NCBI GenBank assembly: GCA_021397845.1
Contig: CM038047.1
Span: 37,631,710-37,695,709, forward strand
Length of the DNA stretch: 64,000 nt
Direction: 5' to 3'
From: Areca catechu
Lineage: Eukaryota; Streptophyta; Magnoliopsida; Arecales; Arecaceae
In this document: piece after piece, positions 56,820 to 64,000 of the stretch
Numbering within the stretch: the first letter of the stretch is position 1
Layout: each line of letters starts with the position of its first letter
Translations under genes and position numbers: made by a program
The notes under the pieces: generated by a model
What the model saw: the letters and a program-made list of their open reading frames with translations, nothing else
Told to the model about the DNA's origin: nothing
Databases searched by the model: none

Positions 56820-57389
56820 ATCCAAAATCCTAACCAACTTACTATGAAAAGTCGTCTAAGAGATAATAGAATTAAGAGTGAGTCAAGAAGAAGTCAAAAA
56901 GATCAAGAAAAAATATGGATAAGACTTCCATTGGCACTCTTGTATAAAATGAAAGAAGATATAGTACAAGCAAGAAGTAGACTTCCCATAATATAGTGAA
57001 AGTACCAGAACAAGTAATTGAACCTACTGTACCATCTTTTGATCCATTTTTAGATGAATTTGATGCTTATGAATATAGTCAAGTAATATAGGAGAGGATA
57101 TAAAATGCTAAATTTTTGTACTATCCTGTGTATATTTATATTATTCAAAAAAATTTAAAACATGATGTATTGGACATGTGATTGAATCTATTATTTTAAA
57201 TATGAGTTTTAGTACTACTTTAAGTGCCCAAAGATTAAAACAGAGATTACAGAATTATGACATCCCTTGATATAATGGATGATATCTATTTACAAAATTA
57301 GAATACTTCAGCATGAAACAAGAAAGTAAAGTAAATAACTACTCCTAACAGGACTTTCCATCATCCATGTTCTAAATAATGACTCCCAC
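56820..57389. other. AT-rich spacer between MULE gene and array 2
   Basis: Includes the decayed 3' end of the transposase reading and its probable 3' UTR. No other feature seen. Confidence 0.4.
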
Positions 57390-58600
57390 ACTATCATTAA
57401 ATTACCACGGATGCTATAAGATTATTCAAAATGGCTAAAATAATATTGTGACATCCCAGTATAAAAACTATGACACCACAGTTAAAAAACTACGATACCC
57501 ATGTAGAAAATATAAAATAAAAGTTTTTAACTCCTTCTACCTATAATACATATCTTCCGTGGCTTGGTTTATGACTTTCAGAGTGTCAAAAATTATCACG
57601 GGTGCTATAAGATTAATCAAATATCCCGAAACAATATTACGACATCCAAGTTCAAAAATTACGATATCCAAGTTCAAAAACTACGACATCCTAATTAAAA
57701 AACTATGACACCTATATACAAAATATAAAATAAAAGTTTGTAACCACTTCTACCTATAATACATATCATCGATGGATTGGTTTATGACTTCCATAGTATC
57801 AAAAAATATTACGGATGCTAGAAAATTACTCAAATTAGCCGAAACAATGTTACGATACCTCAGTTCAAAAACTATGATATCCTAGTTAAAAAACTATGAC
57901 ATCCATGTAAAAATATAAAATAAAAATCTCTAACCCCTTCTACCTGTAATACATGTCTTTCGTGGCTTAGTTTATGACTTCCAGAATGTCAAAAATTATC
58001 ACGAATGCTATAAAATTAATTAAATATCTCGAAACAGTATTATAACACCCAAGTTCAAAAACTACGATATCCAAGTTCAAAAACTACAACATTCTAGTTA
58101 AAAAACTACGACACCCATGCATAAAATGTAAAATAAAAATTTGTAACTATTTCTACCTGTAATATATGTCATCGATGACTTGGTTTATAACTCCCAGAGT
58201 GTCAAAAAATAATACGGATGCTATAAGATTAATCAAATAGCCCAAAACAGTATTATGACATCCAAATTCAAAAACTACAACACCTTAGTTAAAAAACTAC
58301 GACATCTATACATAATTGTAAAATAAACATTTCTAACCCCTTCTATCTCTAATCATGACATCCATGACTTGGTTTATGACTTCCAAAATATCATAAAATT
58401 ATCATAGATGCTATAAGATTACTCAAAGTAGTCGAAACAGTATTACGATATTCTAGTATAAAAACTATAATGTCCTAGTAAAAAACTATGACACTTATAG
58501 AAAATGTCAAATTGAAGTTTCTAACTTCTTCTGCCTGTAATACATGTCACATGTGGTCTGAATTAAAACCCTTACAATGTCATGATAGACTTCTAACAAA
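57390..58600 (-). repeat. Repeat array 2 (- orientation; alternating 213/190-bp units)
   Basis: The anchor (c/t)ttctacct occurs at 57534, 57747, 57937, 58150, 58340 and about 58528, giving spacings of 213, 190, 213, 190 and about 188 bp. The longer units contain four, the shorter three, copies of a roughly 22-bp submotif (ccaagttcaaaaactacgac and relatives). The array is therefore a higher-order repeat with a 403-bp dimer. It is the reverse complement of the family in arrays 1 and 3. Confidence 0.9.
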
Positions 58601-58979
58601 TAAAGTTTGAGTAAATATTGAAACATGATTACGACCCCATAGATCTATAGTTATGAAATTCAAATTGGAAAACTATGACACCCAATCAAGAAATATAATA
58701 TTTCTTTATAACATCATCACATCAATGAAGAAATTTGATATTTTGGAAGTAAACATAACATCAAAAATATAAAAAAACTTCATGTAATGAAAAAATGATA
58801 TTTAAAATATTACTGTTTGAATGAATTATAAAATTTTTCTTTGGAAATGGTGCGTAAAATATAAACATCAATTGACTTACAAATTGATGTAATATATTAC
58901 AGAAGTGCATGATCGAAGAGAATAAGTACATTAAACAAAATTTACTTTGATATACTAAATTTTAATAGCACTATCAATC

Positions 58980-61450
58980 TTCTGATTCAGGCTCTTTCTC
59001 AATAATCTTGCAGCTAATTGACACTGATATATACTTATACCTTTTCTGTGAAATCCCAACTATCAAGCATATCCCTGCGAGCAAGAAATTTTATGCATTT
59101 CATACAATCCATAGTCTAGTGATCCTACAGGTTGAGAAGGGCATTCAGCAATCTCTAGCATGGACAAATTCTTTACCTTAACATTGTCACGGGATATATA
59201 AAACATTGGCCCAAGTGTCTTGTGCTACTTCTTTGTATTCGCTTTGTACCTGAAATTGTATTTTATTGAATTTAGATACATCAATACCTTTGTTTGCATG
59301 TCAACCGCAATCAGGTACTAGTGAAAATTATTTGAGTTGATGATGGTGAACAGAAACTAAAATTCTTTCTTATCTTGATCACTGACTCCATCAAATATTA
59401 TAGTCCCGGCTGTTTCAATAAGTTCTTAAAATGGTGATACTGATATCATGCACATTTTGGAGGTCATTACAGGTATAATTATATACTTATGATATCTTTC
59501 TAGATGCTCTATCCAGTTATTTCTAGTGAACTCCTGCTCGGCATCAATTATCTAGCAATGTAATATAAACTGATTAATTATAAATAACATAATTTCATAC
59601 AATTTTGAAAATCAATATAAGAATTATTAAAAAATATATCATAATATACATAAAGAATAATAACAAAACAAAGTAATACTCCATTATTTACATCATCAAC
59701 TATCAGTCATTGTTTAGCAGATCAAAAATATTTTTTCTTGTGATAGTGCCTCCAAATTTATTGGTGTAGATGACATCTCTGAAATTAATAAATATAAAGG
59801 ATATTATACATTTTCAACTATAAAGTAGCATACATACTAAAAAAATAGATATAACTTATGAGTTGATATTTTCTTTCAAAAAGATTTTGATCAAATTTTT
59901 ATCATCTTCAAATTGAAGATTCAAATTTGATTCATCTGGCTGAGATGTGCCCACTATCTTCATCTTTTTTTTTGGATTAGCCTATTTCAAAAGCAGAATC
60001 TGCTGTTATTTGTGAGGCCTTTCACAGCCTAGGTTGGTTTTTCACCCTCTTGATAAGTGAAGGAACCAGAGATTTTACTTTCTCCCTCTCAACATCCTCA
60101 CTCACAGGGGTGTCCTTCAATTTTTCCTTTATCCTATGTTCAACCTCAGTTACAGGGATGTCACAAATTTTTTCCTCCATCATAAGTTGAGCATGCCCCA
60201 TGACTTCCACCTCATCCTCAATATCATCTCTCTCTATCCCTTTGTTCCCTTCTTTATTGGCATTGCTATCTTTTTTTATTAATGAACTAAGGAGGGTTTC
60301 AACTATGGCAAGCCTATTCTTTATATCTTCTACTTCATTCTTCAATTATGCACAGCTTTCACAACTATTTTCGGGTTCCGAGGATGCTACTGTTTCTTTA
60401 GTGATAAGCCACCATTCTGTTATCATAAGCTTAATAGCTCCCTCCACCTGTAAGCTAAGAACAATAACAAAATAACTTTATATTAATGATAATGATATAT
60501 TATTCATTATGTTTATAAAATAATGGATTATCTTACCAACTCATAAGGCTGTAAGTTCATAAGCTGAACATCTATCTTCACCTGGCTGTCATACCACTTT
60601 AATAGCTAGGTAGCTTATTTGGATGTGCTGGGACTCTTAAGGTGCTATGCTCGAGGAACCAAACCTATACATAATAATCATGTTTTTTAAAAATATAGAA
60701 GATTTAAACTAAATGTAATTATACTTTTGTTGCGTATTAATGATCCTTACCACCAGAGTAGCTGAACATCCATACAGGGTTGGCTGCCTTCTAACCTCAT
60801 AACTTCTCTTGGTTTGGACTGGCTCCTCAGATCTCAAGTAATAAGTAACATTTGGAAGAGCCATAACAGTCAACTCCTTTATTGCAGAAGCCCAATCGAT
60901 TTGTTCCAGCTGAGATAAATCATCCAAGAGATGATATATCTTGGATAAGCTTGATTTGACTTTGAAGACAAGAACAGTACAAACATATATACGATCCAAA
61001 GTCTTACGGTGTCCTCGACATCCTCTTATATGTTTGATGAATGAAGTGCGCTCTCAACTTCTTCAGTCCCTTATTCTGAAGATTTAATTCCCTACAAAAT
61101 CTTCGGAATAATCTTTTCCTTCTTATCTTGACCTTCCGTTGCAATATTATTTTCATGGCATGGCAAATCCATAATCAAGGCCACGTCTTTGATGCTGAAT
61201 GTAAGTTCCTTGGCACAAAAAATGAACTTATCACCTTCCTTGTAATATCTAATAATTTTAGCTAGGAGTCACCCGTCGACTACGAATGGGTGCATGTCAA
61301 CGAATGCACCGAATGGAATCTTCTAGATGATTTATAAATAAAGACTAGAAAAATCCATCTTTCATACTTTTTCAACATACACTGCTGGCTTGCAATGACT
61401 TTTAAATAATTACGAAGCCTTCACTCTAGGCAGTCGAACTATTTCAAAAT
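58980..61450 (-). pseudogene. Ulp1-like (C48) protease gene carried by a MULE (decayed)
   Basis: Read on the minus strand. About 61450-61020 encodes PFGAFVDMHPFVVDG and ELTFSIKDVALIMDLPCHEN, resembling the N-terminal domain of plant transposon Ulp1 proteins. 60999-60709 continues it (LEQIDWASAIKELTVMALPN ... LYGCSATLVV). 60345-60022 is a charged linker. About 59560-59040 carries the protease end: a YLIAVDMQTKVLMYLNS block in which the HW pair reads His then stop, the Asp position reads Asn, and the Cys-containing block (LDYGLYEM or MDCMKCIKFLARR) is broken. Ulp1 proteases cleave SUMO. Such genes inside MULEs are known as Kaonashi elements. All three catalytic positions are lost or altered. 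Exon borders are approximate. Confidence 0.6.
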
Positions 61451-61599
61451 CACCTGAAATATAAGTAAAACATAAATGTAAGTTATTAAACAATAAATTC
61501 TAATTAACTATTACAAAAAATATAAGCCATCTTAGTATAAAAATATATTACGTGACATAATATTTAAAGTATAATATCATGAATCCTGAACTAGGGTAT

Positions 61600-63010
61600 C
61601 ACAATCCTGTTCGGACTTAGTTACTCTTGATTCTTTTCATATAGGCTTGTTATGATATGAGAGGTATCATCATAAGATTGTAAGAGTTTTAATTTAGACC
61701 ATAGGTGACATGTATTACTGGCAGAAGAGGTTAGAACTTTGATTTTACACTTTCTACAAGGGTGTCGTAGTTTTTTAACTAGGATATCATAGTTTTCATA
61801 CTAGAATATTGTAATACTATTTTGACCACTTTGAGTAATCTTATAGCATCCGTGGTAATTTTATGACACTCTGAAAGTCATAAACCAAGCCATGGATAAC
61901 ATGTATTGCATGTACAAGATGTTAGAAATTTATATTTTATACTTTCTGCAAGGGTGTCATAGTTTTTTAATTAGGATATCGTAGTTTTTATATTGGGATG
62001 TTATAATACTGTTTTGGCCATTTTGATTAATCTTATAATATTTGTGGCTATTTTTGACACTCTGGAAGTCATAAACCAAATCATGGATAACATATATTAC
62101 AAGTAGAAAGGGTTACAAACTTTTATTTTATAATTCTGCATGGATGTCGTAGTCTTTTAACTAGAGTGTCATAGTTTTTAAACTGAGATGTCGTAAAACT
62201 ATTTTGGCCATTTTAAGTAATTTTATAGCATCTATGATAATTTTTGATACTCTAAGAGTCATAAACCATGCCACGGATGATATGTATTAGAGGTAGAAGG
62301 ATTAAAAACTTCGCTTTTAAAATTTATGCATGGATGTCGTGGTTTTTTAACTATAATATCGTAAGTTTTAAAGTGGGATATTATAATACTGTTTTAGCCA
62401 TTTTGAGTAATCTTATAGTATCTGTGATAATTTTATGACACTTCAGGAGTCATAAACCAAGTTATGGATGACATGTATTACATGTACAAGGGATTAGAAA
62501 CTTATATTTTATACTTTCAGCAAGGGTGTCGTAGTTATTTAATTAGGGTGTCGTAGTTTTTAAACTGAGGTATCGTCATACTGTTTCAACTATTTTGAGT
62601 AATCTTATAGCATCCGTGGCAATTTTATGATACTTTAGAAATCATAATCCAAGCCACGGAGACATGTATTACTTGTACAAGGGGTTAGAAATTTATATTT
62701 TACACTTTCTATAAGAGTATCATAGTTTTTTAACTAGAAAATCATAGTTTTTATACTGAAATATCGTAATACGGTCTCGATCATTTTGATTAATTTTATA
62801 GCATTCGTGGCAATTTTTAATATTTTGGAAGTCATAAACCAAGCTACGAATGATATGTATTAGAGGTAGAAGGGGTTACAAACTTTTATTTTATAATTTC
62901 TGCATTGATGTTATAGTTTTTTTAACTAGGATATCATAGTTTTTGAACTTGGCATAAATTCTGAACTAAGGTGTTATGAAACTGTGCATGGTGTCATAAT
63001 TTTATACTAT
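61600..63010 (+). repeat. Repeat array 3 (+ orientation; regular ~190-bp units)
   Basis: The anchor (agaag/acaag)nggtta occurs near 61721, 61911, 62102, 62291, 62482, 62670 and 62861, giving spacings of 188-191 bp over seven units. Each unit has gggtgtcgtagttttttaac, then two or three gaactgggatgtcgtaa-like submotifs, and then an agtcataaaccaagcca phrase. It matches the reverse complement of array 2 without the extra submotif, and shares the core of array 1. Confidence 0.9.
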
Positions 63011-64000
63011 GAAGACTTAATTTTTTTAAAATATATCGTGACATCCCTCTGTAGAGATAAATTTCAAAATTTTATATTAAAATATATAATTTTCTTACCT
63101 ATTTCTAGTTTTGTAGCTTCTTTCAGGATGGATCTTAAGGGGGTCACATCCTCTCCTAAATAAACAACAAGTGCAATGCTTCCTTCCTCCATCTGCATTT
63201 CCTTCTTGTGATGTTTTTATGTTTGTCGTCTATGTTGAAAGACGTAACCACTTTTTTCTATTGATTCAAGATTTCGAAGGCATATCAAAGGTTGAAGGAA
63301 GGTATGCTCGAGAACTTTTAGCTCACCAGCGGCTTCTCGACCACCAAAGATAAGAGCAAAAATACAAAAATAAAGGACTCTGGGGTAGGCAAAAATAATG
63401 AAAGAAAATCTAAGGTGAGGTGTCGCTTTGCTCCTAAGTTTTTTTTCTATTTGTAGAAGAAGAAGAACTATTTTTTAGATTGTATTTCTTCCGAAAAATA
63501 AAAGGGCAAAAATATCAATTTTCATGTTTGAAAAGACTGCAGACACGGCAATGCTCGGATAATGTAATTCCAGAAATACGACTCCCGTCCCGTTCCATCA
63601 AGCCAGTTAGGATATACATGGATCAATAAGAAAAAGTGATGCGAGCCACGTTGGATTTCCTGCACCACACGCGATGCACAAAGACTTACTCGTGTTATGA
63701 TATAAGGGTTTTTTTGTGTGTGTGTGTGTTGGGCTTATATATTTTCTGTTGCATAGCTTATATGCATTTCTTGTTTGTATAATCCCTGGATTCAACACAA
63801 AAAAAAAATACTAAGAGAGGAACAGCTAGAGATTTCGGCTCTTATCAAAGATCTCTGACCTGGATACCAAGTTTCATGACAAACTCCAGACTTAGGGAGA
63901 GTTGGATGTGAACCCAGATGTCTCCGAGGTGAGGATGTCTTTCATCACTTCCGGGTAGGTAAAATGGCAGTGGCTGTTGATGCATTCCCAACCCGGTTTC
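63011..64000. other. Right-hand end, no certain feature
   Basis: Holds a decayed continuation of array 3 up to about 63050, a small (TG)n run at 63715-63730 and unassigned sequence. The last 170 bp are less AT-rich and may start another element or gene beyond the window, but no domain can be read. Confidence 0.35.

Noticed and set aside
52548..63010. CRISPR-like reading of the regularly spaced repeats
   Set aside because: Units are contiguous tandem repeats without unique spacers, and the DNA is a plant nuclear genome with transposon genes.

Overview
This window looks like nuclear DNA from a flowering plant, most likely a monocot. A palm-like genome is a guess. Mobile elements of several plant classes are nested in one another, real genes are sparse, and GC content jumps sharply at element borders. 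Coordinates and motif positions were read by eye; no database search was run.

Layout. (1) 1-1384 is AT-rich flank that looks like an old LTR remnant. (2) 1385-14121 is a complete, young Ty3/gypsy element of the Tat type: 1,736-bp LTRs, TSD tttgg, an intact 1,814-aa gag-pol ORF with two RNase H regions, a 120-bp tandem array, and a spliced gene on the opposite strand. (3) About 14,950-20,614 is a decayed minus-strand Ty1/copia element, interrupted by a 1,428-bp solo LTR (17195-18622, TSD agtct). (4) 21544-36814 is a 15.3-kb CACTA (En/Spm) DNA transposon with 3-bp TSD agt, palindromic subterminal repeats, a decayed TNP2 transposase and a second transposon gene. Its TNP2 is split by a 5.3-kb, internally deleted chromovirus-like LTR element (27383-32700, TSD taaac). 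(5) 36818-42900 is AT-rich intergenic DNA with microsatellites and two hAT-like miniature elements. (6) 43011-44306 is the one clear host gene, a single-exon RING-H2 ubiquitin ligase. (7) 44540-52540 is intergenic, with a possible small ORF, a possible SINE and two more hAT MITEs. (8) 52548-63010 is a Mutator-like region: three arrays of one repeat family in alternating orientation (+, -, +), separating a decayed FAR1/MULE transposase gene from a decayed Ulp1-like protease gene. (9) 63011-64000 shows nothing certain.

How the parts relate. Almost every protein signature serves transposition. The gypsy element could still be autonomous. The CACTA, copia and MULE genes carry stops and frameshifts, so any movement would need help from elsewhere. 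LTR divergence, counted by eye, puts the gypsy insertion (about 0.9%) later than the chromovirus insertion (about 2-2.5%). The CACTA element must predate the latter.

The observations most worth following are the spliced antisense gene inside the gypsy element, possible splice sites inside its LTRs, and the alternating repeat arrays around the MULE/Ulp1 genes.
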